Below, piece after piece: positions 9,034 to 17,367 of a stretch of 64,000 bases of DNA. Origin of the DNA: Streptomyces tendae (GTDB taxonomy: Bacteria; Actinomycetota; Actinomycetes; Streptomycetales; Streptomycetaceae); the NCBI RefSeq assembly GCF_014650435.1, contig NZ_BMUY01000002.1, positions 124,001-188,000 of the forward strand, given 5' to 3'. Each line of letters opens with the position of its first letter. Position 1 is the stretch's first letter. The notes under the pieces were generated by a model, which was given only the letters and a program-made list of their open reading frames with translations, was not told the DNA's origin and ran no database searches. The translations under genes and the position numbers were made by a program.

Positions 9034-9147
9034 GGCTCCCATCCTGCCCGCCCTGGCAAGGGTACGGCAAGAGCACGGACAGTAAACGGCACGCCACTTT
9101 GACAACTCCCATTGTGTGAATGGCAAAGCAATGGCTAGGGTGTGGGC
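9034..9147. promoter_or_regulatory. Divergent control region with leaderless promoter
   Basis: For the rightward gene, TTGTGT (9112-9117) and TAGGGT (9136-9141) are 18 bases apart and the ATG follows 6 bases later, the layout of a Streptomyces leaderless promoter. Leftward, TTGTCA (9105-9100) with TACTGT about 15 bases on is a weaker candidate. ACAACTCCCATTGTG (9103-9117) is a short imperfect inverted repeat overlapping both and may be an operator. This is AT-richer than its surroundings. Confidence 0.5.
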
Positions 9148-9402
9148 ATGGCACAAGCGCAAGCGCTGCGACTTGCTGACATGCGCTCGGCCCTGTCTAG
9201 CGGGGAAGCCGAGCGCCTGCGAGTTGATGCACAGCTGTCGATTGGCGAGGTGGCTCGAGCGTGCGGCGTGGATCAGTCCACGGTCTGGCGCTGGGAGAAC
9301 GGTGTACGCAAGCCGCGCGGAGTAGCTGCGCTTGCATACGCGGAACTCATCGAGTCACTCCGCCTGCGGTCCTCGTCCACCGACGAGAGGGAAACGGCGT
9401 GA
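9148..9402 (+). CDS. Small XRE-type helix-turn-helix regulator
   Basis: An 84-residue protein. Residues about 28-55 (LSIGEVARACGVDQSTVWRWENGVR) form a clear Cro/C1-type helix-turn-helix, and the WENG turn is diagnostic. Translation probably starts on ATG 9148 from a leaderless transcript; GTG 9142 is in frame. It is the best candidate for the early switch protein (Cro- or repressor-like) of the prophage, being divergent from the 297-residue HTH-like gene and first in the rightward early operon. Its stop overlaps a GTG of the next reading frame, suggesting coupling. Confidence 0.75.
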   Translation: MAQAQALRLADMRSALSSGEAERLRVDAQLSIGEVARACGVDQSTVWRWENGVRKPRGVAALAYAELIESLRLRSSSTDERETA

Positions 9403-9554
9403 CTGCGGCAAAGCCACAGGTCACCCACTTCGGTGCCGCTTTCGAGGTCCAGTCGGAAGCGTCCACCGGAAACGACGAAGCGACCCGGGGTCCAGCCGGG
9501 CCGCCTCTGTCGAGCAATTCGCGAAACCACGTGCAAGCAGATCGGAAGAGCTCT

Positions 9555-10019
9555 ATGACCAGCATCCCACAGGCGACAACGACGTCACCTGCCCTGCCCG
9601 AGCAGTGCATCGTCGCCAGCCTCACCGCCGAGGTGATGGCCGACGCCGACGACGGACAGCTCACCCTCCTCGCAAGCACGCTCGGCAATGCGGCTGATCT
9701 TCAGGTGATCAGCCCCCGCGCCCTGCTGCAGATGGTGAACCGGCAGCGCGCCCAGCTCGACCAGATAGAGGCCCTCGCCCAGGAGTACGCCGAGAAGGTG
9801 CTCCTCCCCCCGTTCCTCGACGAATACGGCATCGAGCTGGAAGAACTCGACCCCGCCAGCCTCTTCCAGTCCAACCCCAAGCTGGCCGCCGGCTTCCACG
9901 CCTTCGCCGCCGTCCACAAGGACGGCCGCACCCTCGCCGTCGTCCCCACCGGCCAGAAGCCCACCGCGCGACTCGCCGCCCTCGTCGCCCTCATCGACCA
10001 CATGCAGGACCAGAAGTGA
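9555..10019 (+). CDS. Hypothetical early phage protein
   Basis: A 154-residue, acidic, mainly helical protein with no family I can name. The ATG at 9555 has a good GGAAGAG box five bases upstream. The frame is open back to GTG 9399, which overlaps the stop of the HTH gene, so a 206-residue form is possible. It is translationally coupled to the next gene by a GTGA overlap. Position between the early regulator and the primase suggests a replication accessory role, but nothing in the sequence proves it. Confidence 0.6.
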   Translation: MTSIPQATTTSPALPEQCIVASLTAEVMADADDGQLTLLASTLGNAADLQVISPRALLQMVNRQRAQLDQIEALAQEYAEKVLLPPFLDEYGIELEELDPASLFQSNPKLAAGFHAFAAVHKDGRTLAVVPTGQKPTARLAALVALIDHMQDQK

Positions 10020-10228
10020 CCGCGCCCACCAACGCGCCGGCGGCCTGGGGTGTAGCTACACCCCCGGCCCGCCCGGTCCGCTTCGAGGACCCGACCCGGA
10101 ACGCGGCGTACTGGGCCCGTATCGACCGGTGCGTCGACCAGGCGCCGCCGCTCACCGACGAGCAGATCGCCATCCTGCGCGGGATCTTCGCTCCCGTCGC
10201 CCGCACTGCGACCCGGGAGGCGGCGTGA
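10016..10228 (+). CDS. Small hypothetical early protein
   Basis: 70 residues with a proline/alanine-rich start and an amphipathic C-terminal half (LTDEQIAILRGIFAPVAR). The GTG start overlaps the previous stop and the stop overlaps the next GTG, so it is the middle member of a tightly coupled string leading into the primase-polymerase gene. Proteins of this shape are frequent before primase genes in actinobacterial mobile elements. No function is known to me. Confidence 0.6.
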   Translation: MTAPTNAPAAWGVATPPARPVRFEDPTRNAAYWARIDRCVDQAPPLTDEQIAILRGIFAPVARTATREAA

Positions 10229-10404
10229 GCACTGTGACCGCTGCCCTGTACGTCGACCTCGAAGGTGTCCGCGCCCGCTACGAGTGCCTCCGCCCCGGCT
10301 GCACGCAGCCCCTCGAAGGCCCCGTCTACGGCGACGACGTCAAGCCCTTCGTCGACACCATCCGCACCCATCACCCAGCACGCTGCACTGGAGTGCCCCG
10401 TTGA
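10225..10404 (+). CDS. Small hypothetical protein with paired cysteines
   Basis: 59 residues. Contains C(x4)C (YECLRPGCTQPLEGP) and a later HHPARC, which could form a small zinc-binding knuckle. The GTG start overlaps the stop of the previous gene (GTGA) and its own stop overlaps the TTG start of the primase-polymerase gene. GTG 10234 is an alternative start. Function unknown; coupling suggests joint expression with the replication protein. Confidence 0.55.
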   Translation: MSTVTAALYVDLEGVRARYECLRPGCTQPLEGPVYGDDVKPFVDTIRTHHPARCTGVPR

Positions 10405-13061
10405 ACGACGCACAGACCCCCGACCTCCGGGCTTCCGCCCGCGAGATGGACGACGCCGGCCTGTGCGTGCTGCCCGTCCGCCCCGACGGAAGCAAGGCCC
10501 CCGACGTCCGCAGCTGGACCCAGTACAAGGTCAACCGCTCCACCCCCGAAGAACACGACCAGTGGTTCAGCGACGGCCGCCGCACCGGCATCGGCATCGT
10601 CACCGGCGCAGTCTCCGGCAACATCGAACTCATCGAGTTTGAAGGCCTGGCGGTCAACGAGGGGATCCTTGCCGAGGTCGCAGAACTCGCGCACAACAGC
10701 GGGCTCGGCGACCTCTGGGAGGCCGTCACAAAGGGCTGGGCCGACCAATCCCCGTCCGGCGGCGTTCACTACAAGGTCATCGTCGAGGGGCAGCCCGCAG
10801 CCGGAAACACCAAGCTCGCCCGACGCCTCGCCCGCGAAGACGAGTACACCCCGGAGGAACGGCAGCGGGTCGCAGAGCGCCCCAACGTCAAGATCGTGCG
10901 GGTCCTGATCGAAACCCGGGGCGAGGGCGGATTCGTCGTCGTGGCGCCGTCGCACGGGTCCACGCACCCCAGCGGCGAGCCTTACGTCCGTCTGGCCGGG
11001 GGCCCCTCCACCATGGCCGTCGTAGGGCCGGAAGACCTCGAAGCGCTGTACACCCTGTGCCGCGCCTTCGACGCCATGCCCACCGAGGAGAGGGCGAAGA
11101 CCGCCCCGCGGCCGAGGCGTGAGCTGCCCGCCGGACACGTGCGGCCGGGCGACGACTTCGAGGACAAGACCGACTGGTCCGAGATCATCGGCAAGGAGTT
11201 CGACCCGATCTTCACGCGGGGCCGGACTACCTATTGGCGGCGCAAGGACAAGCCCCGCGGGATCTCCGCGACCACCGGCCACTCAGCGGACCGCGACCGG
11301 CTGTACGTCTTCAGCACGTCCACCGTGTTCGAAGCAGAGACGCCTTACGACAAGTTCGCCGCCTACACCCTGCTGACGCAGGGCGGTACCAGCGCTGATG
11401 CGTTCAAGCGGGCGGCTGCCGACCTGCGCCAGCAGGGATACGGCTCCGAACCGCCCCGGCAGCGCCTCAGCTCCGTTCCCCGGCAGGCCGGGCCGTTCAA
11501 CGACGGATCGTCTGCCCTCGACCCGGACACCATCCCGGCGCCGGACGAGCAGGAGATGGCCGGCGGACCGGACCTCCGGATCGTCCGGAGCAAGCCGGAG
11601 CTGGACATCACCAACGAGGCCGACGCCATCGACGGCCTGCTCGACATCATGGCCAACGAGCAGATGCCCGGCCTGTACAAGCGGTCCACCGGCCCGTGCT
11701 GGGTCTACGAGGACGACCAGGGCAACCCGCTCGTCAAGCAGCTGGGCACCGACAACCTGCGGGCCTACCTCGCCGAGCACGTCACCACCTTCCAGATCGT
11801 GCGCGACCCGTTCACCGATGGCACCAAGGAAGTCCGCGAGCTGGTCATGCCCAAGACCTGCGGCACGATCCTGGGACGCAGGGACTGGCCGCTGCTGCCG
11901 CTGCGGGGAATCGTCACGTCTCCGGTCGTCCGTCCGGACGGAACGCTGGTGAAGGCGCCGGGCTACGACCGCGGCACCGGCCTGTATATGCACCCGCGGG
12001 TGCCGCTCCGGCGGCTGCAGCCGCAGGTGTCCAAGGAGTCCGTCGAGCGGGCCAAGGACATCGTGCTCAACCAGATGCTGGCCGACTTCCCGTTCGTCGA
12101 CGCCTCCGACCTCGCGCAGTACCTCGGCGCCCTGCTCTCCCCGATCATCCGGCCCTACGTCCCCGGGCCGACACCCGTCGTCGTCATCACCAGCACCTCG
12201 CAGGGCTCCGGCAAGACGCTCCTGAAGGACGCGTTCGGCTACGTCTACGGGCTCGCTGAAACGCCGTGGCCGGAGAATGACGCCGAACTCCGCAAGGCGA
12301 TCACCGCCAAGCTGTGGGACTGCGGTGACCCGGTGATCGCCATGGACAACCTGCCCAACGGCCACATCATCAAGTCGCCGATCCTGTCGTCCCTCGTCAC
12401 CTCCGCCAACTGGAGTGACCGGCTCCTGGGCTCCACCAGCAGTGTCAGCATCCCCAACGACCGGCTGTGGGTTCTGACCGGCAACAACCTGCGCACCGGC
12501 GGGGACAACGCCCGTCGTACCCTCTGGGTCCGCCTGGACCCTGACTGCCCCAACCCCGACCAGCGTGACGACTTCGCCGTCGGCGACCTCCGTGCCTGGC
12601 TCACCGACAACGCGTCCACGGTCGTCGCCGCACTCGTCACGATGGTCCGCGGGTGGCTCGCCGACGGCGCGAAGACGGTCAACACCCGCATGGGCGACTA
12701 CTCCAGGTGGGCCTCCGTGATGGCGGGGATCCTCGCCTACCTGGAGGTCCCCGGCTGGCTCGCCAATCGTGAGGCGGCGGCCGCCGTCCTCGACGACGAG
12801 GCCGAAGAGTGGGCGGCGTTCCTGACCGCCTGGCACGAGACGATCCCCGACGGCCGCGCGGTCCCCACCAAGGAACTCCTGGGCCTCAAGGAGGACGTGC
12901 CCCGCCTCCACAACGGCGACCTCCCGTCTCCGAAGCAGCTCGGGCACTGGCTCAAGGCCCGGGAGGGCCGCTACTACGACGACCTCAAGGTCGTCCGCGT
13001 CCCCGACTCGCACCGGAAGCAGAACCTTTGGCGCGTCGCCAAGTACGGGGAGGGCCGGTGA
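10401..13061 (+). CDS. Bifunctional DNA primase-polymerase with C-terminal P-loop helicase domain
   Basis: An 886-residue replication protein. The N-terminal ~220 residues resemble the archaeo-eukaryotic primase-polymerase (Prim-Pol) domain: CVLPVRPDGSKAP, then GIGIVTGAVSGNIELIEFEG, then a downstream HYKV segment. The C-terminal half carries a Walker A (TSQGSGKT, about 598-605), VIAMDNL as probable Walker B and a GNNLRTGGDNARRTLW arginine region. It should open the origin and prime phage DNA. The TTG start overlaps the previous stop (TTGA) and has GGAG upstream. Directly downstream is an iteron-like array, a likely binding site. Confidence 0.85.
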   Translation: MNDAQTPDLRASAREMDDAGLCVLPVRPDGSKAPDVRSWTQYKVNRSTPEEHDQWFSDGRRTGIGIVTGAVSGNIELIEFEGLAVNEGILAEVAELAHNSGLGDLWEAVTKGWADQSPSGGVHYKVIVEGQPAAGNTKLARRLAREDEYTPEERQRVAERPNVKIVRVLIETRGEGGFVVVAPSHGSTHPSGEPYVRLAGGPSTMAVVGPEDLEALYTLCRAFDAMPTEERAKTAPRPRRELPAGHVRPGDDFEDKTDWSEIIGKEFDPIFTRGRTTYWRRKDKPRGISATTGHSADRDRLYVFSTSTVFEAETPYDKFAAYTLLTQGGTSADAFKRAAADLRQQGYGSEPPRQRLSSVPRQAGPFNDGSSALDPDTIPAPDEQEMAGGPDLRIVRSKPELDITNEADAIDGLLDIMANEQMPGLYKRSTGPCWVYEDDQGNPLVKQLGTDNLRAYLAEHVTTFQIVRDPFTDGTKEVRELVMPKTCGTILGRRDWPLLPLRGIVTSPVVRPDGTLVKAPGYDRGTGLYMHPRVPLRRLQPQVSKESVERAKDIVLNQMLADFPFVDASDLAQYLGALLSPIIRPYVPGPTPVVVITSTSQGSGKTLLKDAFGYVYGLAETPWPENDAELRKAITAKLWDCGDPVIAMDNLPNGHIIKSPILSSLVTSANWSDRLLGSTSSVSIPNDRLWVLTGNNLRTGGDNARRTLWVRLDPDCPNPDQRDDFAVGDLRAWLTDNASTVVAALVTMVRGWLADGAKTVNTRMGDYSRWASVMAGILAYLEVPGWLANREAAAAVLDDEAEEWAAFLTAWHETIPDGRAVPTKELLGLKEDVPRLHNGDLPSPKQLGHWLKAREGRYYDDLKVVRVPDSHRKQNLWRVAKYGEGR

Positions 13062-13391
13062 TCCCCACATACCCGCAGACTGCGGGGAAGTTGCGGGGAA
13101 GAGAAATGTCCTCCGACCTGCGGTTTCGCGGGGATGCGGGGATGTGCGGGATCGGGAGCTATTCCCCCGTATACGTAACCCCCTCATACACACCACCCGC
13201 AACACACCTGTGCATGCGCCGCGTTCCAAAAGATCTCAGCCTCATACGTCAGACCCAAAAGACATTCCGCACTTACCCGCAAACCCCGCAGACCAGCAGG
13301 TCAGCGCGCGGCAGGGGCCTCGAGAAGAACCCCGCACACATCCCCGCAACATCCCCGCAGAACCCCGCAACGGAGAGCCGAGGTGACCGGC
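13062..13391. other. Candidate phage replication origin with iteron-like repeats
   Basis: A 330-base gene-poor stretch between the primase and helicase genes. The core CCCGCA or its complement TGCGGG recurs about a dozen times. In the left part it reads TGCGGGGA (13081, 13092, 13135; near-copies 13127, 13145). In the right part it reads ACCCGCAA (13195, 13275), CCCCGCA (13284, 13330) and TCCCCGCA (13341, 13352), plus 13363. Between them is an AT-richer section with GTATACGTA. The arrangement is typical of iteron origins. An open frame from GTG 13058 exists but its composition is unconvincing. Confidence 0.6.
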
Positions 13392-15017
13392 ATGTCTGAT
13401 ACGCCCGAGACGTTCACGCCCCGTCCGTACCAGGCCGAGGCCATCAAGACCCTCATCTCCGCCTGGCAGGGCCCGCACAACCGGCTCGCCGTCGTCCTCC
13501 CGACCGGCGCTGGCAAGACCGTCGTCTTCGCCAACCTCATCGACGAGCTGCTGCCGCAGCTGAACGGCGGCCGCGCCCTCGTCATCGCGCACCGCGAAGA
13601 ACTCATCGAGCAGGCCGCCGCGAAGATCCGCGCCGTGCGCCCCGACCTGCGGGTCGGCGTCGTCAAGGCCGAACGCGACGAGCACCAGGACGCCGACGTC
13701 ATCGTCGCCTCCATCCAGACCCTGGCCGTCGAACGGCGCCGCAACGCCATCACCAACATCGGCGTCGTCATCGTCGACGAGTGCCACCACGCCGCCGCGC
13801 GCAGCTACATGACCGTCCTCGAACACTTCGGCGCCTGGCGCGGCCTTCCCGTCGCCGGCTTCACCGCCACCATGACCCGCACCGACGGCGGCCTGGCCGA
13901 CGTCTGGGAAGAGGTCGTCTTCACCCTCGACATCCTGGAGATGATCGAGGACGGCTATCTGTGCGACGTCCGCGGCAAGCGCGTCATCGTCGAGGGCCTC
14001 GACCTGGACGCCGTGAAGTCCCGTGCCGGCGACCTCCAGGACGGCCAGCTCGGCCAGGCCCTGGACGACTCTGGCGCCGCCGAGGTTGTCGCCGAGGCGT
14101 ACCGCCTGCACGCCGGAGACCGCGCGGGCGTCGTCTTCACCCCGACCGTCGACACCGCCCAGTCCATGGCCGAGTCGTTCACCGCAGCCGGCCTCCCCGC
14201 GGCCGCCGTCTGGGGCGACATGCCCCGCGACGACCGCGCGGCCACGCTGGAGAAGTACCGGCGCGGCGACGTCCAAGTCCTGACCAACTGCATGGTGCTC
14301 ACCGAGGGGTTCGACGCCCCGTGGACGTCGTGCGCGGTCATCGCCCGCCCGACCAAGTCCGCAGGCCTGTACTGCCAGATGGCGGGCCGAGCGCTCCGGC
14401 TGTGGGAGGGAAAGAAGGATGCGCTGATCCTCGACGTGATGGGCGCCTCCACCCGCCACAAGCTCGCCTCCATCGTCGACCTCACCGGCCGCGACGTCGT
14501 GATGCCCGACGAGGACCAGACGCTGCGGGAGGCCGTGCGCGAGGCCGAGGAGAAGGCAAAGCGGCGCCTGGACCTGTCGCGGATCCAGGTCGAGGAGATC
14601 GACCTCTTCCACGGCTCGACGGTCCGCTGGCTGAAGACTGAGACGGGCGTCTGGTTCATCCCCGTCACGGACTCCACCTACGTCTTCCTCCTCCGCAACC
14701 CGGGCGACCGGACGTACTGGCTGCGCCGCTTCGACACCGCCAACGGCGTGGTCGGCCCGAAGAATGACGTGCCGATGCCGCTGCCGGAGGCGAAGGCGTG
14801 GCTGGAACAGCAGGCGAAGGCGATGGGCAGCCGGTGGCTTGCCACCCGCTCGGCGTCGTGGCGGAACCGGCCGGCCAGCGTGAAGCAGCTCAACTTCTGC
14901 CGGATGAACCAGATCGCGGTGCCGACCGGCAGCACCGCCGGCGAGGTGTCCGACCTCCAGGCCGTTCACCAGTTCTCAACCATCCTCTACCGGCTCACCG
15001 CCCTCGCCGCGGCATGA
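13392..15017 (+). CDS. Superfamily 2 DEAD/DEAH helicase (SSL2/UvsW-like)
   Basis: A 541-residue helicase. Motif I (PTGAGKT, about 37-43), motif II (VDECHH, about 127-132), motif III (FTATMTR) and motif VI (QMAGRALR, about 328) are all visible. Phage members of this group act in replication restart and recombination. ATG 13392 follows GAGGTGA; GTG 13383 with GGAGAG upstream is equally possible. The last ~150 residues have no helicase motif. The stop overlaps an ATG belonging to the RuvC-like frame. Confidence 0.88.
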   Translation: MSDTPETFTPRPYQAEAIKTLISAWQGPHNRLAVVLPTGAGKTVVFANLIDELLPQLNGGRALVIAHREELIEQAAAKIRAVRPDLRVGVVKAERDEHQDADVIVASIQTLAVERRRNAITNIGVVIVDECHHAAARSYMTVLEHFGAWRGLPVAGFTATMTRTDGGLADVWEEVVFTLDILEMIEDGYLCDVRGKRVIVEGLDLDAVKSRAGDLQDGQLGQALDDSGAAEVVAEAYRLHAGDRAGVVFTPTVDTAQSMAESFTAAGLPAAAVWGDMPRDDRAATLEKYRRGDVQVLTNCMVLTEGFDAPWTSCAVIARPTKSAGLYCQMAGRALRLWEGKKDALILDVMGASTRHKLASIVDLTGRDVVMPDEDQTLREAVREAEEKAKRRLDLSRIQVEEIDLFHGSTVRWLKTETGVWFIPVTDSTYVFLLRNPGDRTYWLRRFDTANGVVGPKNDVPMPLPEAKAWLEQQAKAMGSRWLATRSASWRNRPASVKQLNFCRMNQIAVPTGSTAGEVSDLQAVHQFSTILYRLTALAAA

Positions 15018-15028
15018 AGGGAGACACC

Positions 15029-15571
15029 GTGCAGAGCACCACGATCCCGAAGGTGATCGGCCTCGACCTGAGCCTCACCTGCACCGGCGTTGCCGGCGAA
15101 GGGTGGACCGACATCATCCGGCCCCGGACCGGAGTCCGCGGCCACCCGCGGCTCGCCTTCATCGTCGACCGAGTCGCCGACCACATCGGTGGCGCCGACC
15201 TGGTCGTCATTGAAGGCCCGTCGTTCGGCGGCGGGGTCGCCCACCGGCACGAGGATCTCGCCGGGCTCCGCGTCATGGTCCGGCACGCCTGCTGGCGCCG
15301 CCAGATCCCCTACGCGGTCGTCCCGCCGTCCTGCCGGGCTCTGTACGCCACCGGCAAGGGCTCCGGATCCAAGGGTGCAGTCCGGGACGCAGTACGCACC
15401 CGATACGGCGTCGACTGCGACGGGCCCGGCCGCTACGACCAGGCCGACGCCTACACCCTCCTCGCGATGGGCCTGCACCACCTCGGCTGGCCCCTCGCCG
15501 TAGTCCCCGACACTCACCGCCGCGGCCTCGACGGAAGCCAGTGGCCCATCCTGGAAGGACTTGCCGCATGA
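15029..15571 (+). CDS. RuvC-like Holliday junction resolvase/endonuclease
   Basis: A 180-residue RNase H-fold protein with the RuvC pattern of acidic residues: IGLDLSLTCTG at the N-terminus, VVIEGPSFG near 60, and DQADAYTLLAM near 145. It probably resolves branched DNA before packaging. GTG 15029 has an AAGGGAG box with ideal spacing; ATG 15014, overlapping the helicase stop, is the alternative. It is followed by an ATGA-coupled small membrane protein. Active-site identity is inferred from motif spacing only. Confidence 0.75.
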   Translation: MQSTTIPKVIGLDLSLTCTGVAGEGWTDIIRPRTGVRGHPRLAFIVDRVADHIGGADLVVIEGPSFGGGVAHRHEDLAGLRVMVRHACWRRQIPYAVVPPSCRALYATGKGSGSKGAVRDAVRTRYGVDCDGPGRYDQADAYTLLAMGLHHLGWPLAVVPDTHRRGLDGSQWPILEGLAA

Positions 15572-15774
15572 CCTCGAACGAGATCCTGATGCTGGCGGTC
15601 GGCCTGCTCACCGGCGCCCAGCTCACGAACCTGATGCACGCCTACTGGGCCAGCCAGGACGCCCGCCGGGACGCGGCCGCCGCAGAAACCGCCCTCAAGC
15701 GCAGCATCGGCGACCGGGACCTGAACACCTTCCGCCTGGAACGGCTGCAGCAGCGCACCGGGACGCGGTCATGA
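15568..15774 (+). CDS. Small single-pass membrane protein
   Basis: 68 residues. A hydrophobic N-terminal helix (ILMLAVGLLTGAQLTNLMHAY) is followed by a charged, probably helical tail (AAAAETALKRSIGDRDL). Start and stop both overlap neighbours by four bases. Nothing identifies a function; the tight coupling shows it belongs to the early operon. Confidence 0.6.
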   Translation: MTSNEILMLAVGLLTGAQLTNLMHAYWASQDARRDAAAAETALKRSIGDRDLNTFRLERLQQRTGTRS

Positions 15775-16121
15775 CCGCCGCGCAGGTGCTCGCCGCGGCC
15801 GTCGCCGAGCTGCGGTCGGTGCCGTCCGGGGACCCGGTGGCCGTGCAGGGCGGTGTCATACCGGCCCGGGTCGCGGAGCCGCTCGCTGCCTGGCTGGAGA
15901 TCGCCCACGACTACGTGACCCGGTCCCATCCCGATCTGGCGCTGGCGTCCCCGTTCCGGCGGGGCGCCGTCGACGTGGCCCACGCTCTCATCCGCGGCCG
16001 CCACCACCCGACGGAGGTGTACGCCTCGGCCGAGGCCGGTATCCCGCCGGGTTGCGCCGTGTGCGGGCCGATGAGGTGGCCGTGCCCGACCGTCAACATC
16101 AGCTACGAGGAGACGCCGTGA
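15771..16121 (+). CDS. Hypothetical early protein
   Basis: 116 residues, start coupled to the previous gene (ATGA) and stop coupled to the next (GTGA). The N-terminal half is alanine-rich and helical; the C-terminal half has two cysteines in GCAVCGPMRWPCP, a possible small metal site. No recognised family. The coupled series of small proteins here is typical of actinophage early regions. Confidence 0.55.
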   Translation: MTAAQVLAAAVAELRSVPSGDPVAVQGGVIPARVAEPLAAWLEIAHDYVTRSHPDLALASPFRRGAVDVAHALIRGRHHPTEVYASAEAGIPPGCAVCGPMRWPCPTVNISYEETP

Positions 16122-16735
16122 ACGAGTGCGAGGTGTGCGGGACGGAGACGGACGGGTACCTGTGCGGCCGTCACGCCGAGCAGTTGGCCGCCCGCCTGGC
16201 CGACCTGCCCACCCTGTACGACGAGGTCGCCGAGTGCCTGGTGCCCCGCCGGTCCGGGCCTGCCGAGTTCGTCTCGGCGGCCTCGGCCGGCCCGCGGTCG
16301 CCGCTCGACGAGTCCGTCCTTGACGAGGTGAACACCGCGCGGGCCGCCGAGGTGACTCACCTGTGGCGGGTGGACGTGCAGCGCGTCCGCTGGCCGCACC
16401 ACGGGGCGCCCGCCCCGGCCGGGCTCGCCGCGGACTGCCGGTGGCTCGCGATGGAGCTGGAGTGGATCGTCGAGCACTACCCGGCGGCTGGCGACCTGGC
16501 GCGGGAGGTGCGCGAGCTGGAGCTGGCCGCGCGGTCGATCGTCGGTGATCCGGCGCCCCGCCCGCAGCGGCTGGGGACGTGCGTGGCGGTCGACGGCGAG
16601 GGCGTGGTGTGCGGGGCCGTGATCTCCCGACTGCCCGGGCAGTCCCGGGTGGCGTGCCGGTGGTGCGGCTACCGGTACGAGTCGGAGCAGGACTGGCTGA
16701 CGCTGCTCCACTTCCAGCCCAAGGCGGCGGCGTGA
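16118..16735 (+). CDS. Zinc-ribbon-like hypothetical protein
   Basis: 205 residues. An N-terminal CEVCGTETDGYLCGRH motif and a C-terminal pair (CGAVI ... CRWCGYRYE) look like two metal-binding knuckles, with a helical middle. Proteins of this form in Streptomyces phages and integrative elements are annotated only as hypothetical, sometimes with a helix-turn-helix at the end. GTG 16118 has GAGGAG upstream and overlaps the previous stop. A nucleic-acid-binding role is plausible. Confidence 0.6.
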   Translation: MNECEVCGTETDGYLCGRHAEQLAARLADLPTLYDEVAECLVPRRSGPAEFVSAASAGPRSPLDESVLDEVNTARAAEVTHLWRVDVQRVRWPHHGAPAPAGLAADCRWLAMELEWIVEHYPAAGDLAREVRELELAARSIVGDPAPRPQRLGTCVAVDGEGVVCGAVISRLPGQSRVACRWCGYRYESEQDWLTLLHFQPKAAA

Positions 16736-16740
16736 AGACC

Positions 16741-16776
16741 TTGAATCCAACCCCGGGTTGGACTACCGTAGTGGCG
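16741..16776 (+). promoter_or_regulatory. Promoter with palindromic operator between -35 and -10
   Basis: TTGAAT (16741-16746), a 17-base spacer and TACCGT (16764-16769) form a good Streptomyces promoter. The ATG at 16777 is 7 bases past the -10, implying a leaderless mRNA. The palindrome TCCAACCCCGGGTTGGA (16746-16762), with perfect 8-base arms and one central base, fills the spacer. A repressor bound there would block RNA polymerase. The adjacent gene encodes a helix-turn-helix protein, so autoregulation is likely. Confidence 0.7.
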
Positions 16777-17010
16777 ATGGAACCGATGCCCTGGCGGGAT
16801 CGGGTTCGAGGCGAGGACGCGCTGTTGCAGCAGCTCAACGGCCTCGTCACCGACGCCGCCAACCGTCGCGCCGAGGCGCTACTCGAAGGAGTGGCCGACC
16901 TCGGCACCGTCGCCGACGTCGCCCGCGACCTCGGCCTCAGCTGGAACGCCGTCGACAAGGCGATCAAGAAGTACGAACGCCGGAAGGCCGACAGCACCAC
17001 AACCACATAG
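16777..17010 (+). CDS. Small helix-turn-helix DNA-binding protein
   Basis: 77 residues. The C-terminal half (TVADVARDLGLSWNAVDKAIKKYERR) is a clear helix-turn-helix with a basic tail. The start is chosen at ATG 16777 because a promoter ends 7 bases upstream; GTG 16732, overlapping the previous stop, would extend the protein by 15 residues through the operator. It opens the second early transcription unit, which contains the Spd-, NUDIX- and TraB-like genes, so it may be that unit's regulator. Confidence 0.7.
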   Translation: MEPMPWRDRVRGEDALLQQLNGLVTDAANRRAEALLEGVADLGTVADVARDLGLSWNAVDKAIKKYERRKADSTTTT

Positions 17011-17033
17011 ACGAGAGGCCGGGCAGCAGCTCG

Positions 17034-17054
17034 GGGGTTGCAGCCCCCGGCGCG
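17034..17054. terminator. Hairpin between HTH gene and following operon
   Basis: CGGGGG and CCCCCG arms enclose a TTGCAG loop (about 17035-17052) just after the HTH gene. There is no U-tract, so this may be an attenuator or a partial stop that lowers expression of the downstream transfer-like genes relative to the regulator. Confidence 0.4.
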
Positions 17055-17100
17055 CGCACCGCCCGACCTCTCCAGCCCACGAACGAGATCGGACCTCGTC

Positions 17101-17367
17101 ATGGACCACCAGAACCTTAGCGCGCCGGAAAGCGCGCAGATCAACGTGCGTCAGCCCCTCTACGGGGCCGCCGCCGTCGCCGTCCGCGACCAGCTCCGCC
17201 AGCTCCCGGCGCTGAGCACCGCCATCCACGTCGCCCGGCGCATGCTCGACGAGTACGGCACCGTCGACGCCGACCTCCTCGCCTACGCCCGCGCCCACGG
17301 CGCCCTCTCCGAGTCGCTCCGCCTCCTCCTCCGCGCCCTCGACGCCGAGACGGAGGCCAGCCAGTGA
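17101..17367 (+). CDS. Hypothetical protein
   Basis: 88 residues, helical and alanine/leucine-rich, without motifs I recognise. The ATG is followed 264 bases later by a stop that overlaps the next GTG. It is the first gene after the hairpin and presumably part of the transfer-like operon. Small helical proteins in this position are common in Streptomyces integrative elements. Confidence 0.55.
   Translation: MDHQNLSAPESAQINVRQPLYGAAAVAVRDQLRQLPALSTAIHVARRMLDEYGTVDADLLAYARAHGALSESLRLLLRALDAETEASQ

Noticed and set aside
13071..13370. CRISPR-like array
   Set aside because: Repeats are only 6-8 bases, irregularly spaced and in both orientations; no cas genes.
13058..13399. Possible 113-codon gene from a GTG overlapping the primase stop
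   Set aside because: Its sequence is dictated by the CCCGCA/TGCGGG repeat array and shows no domain; a non-coding origin explains it better.
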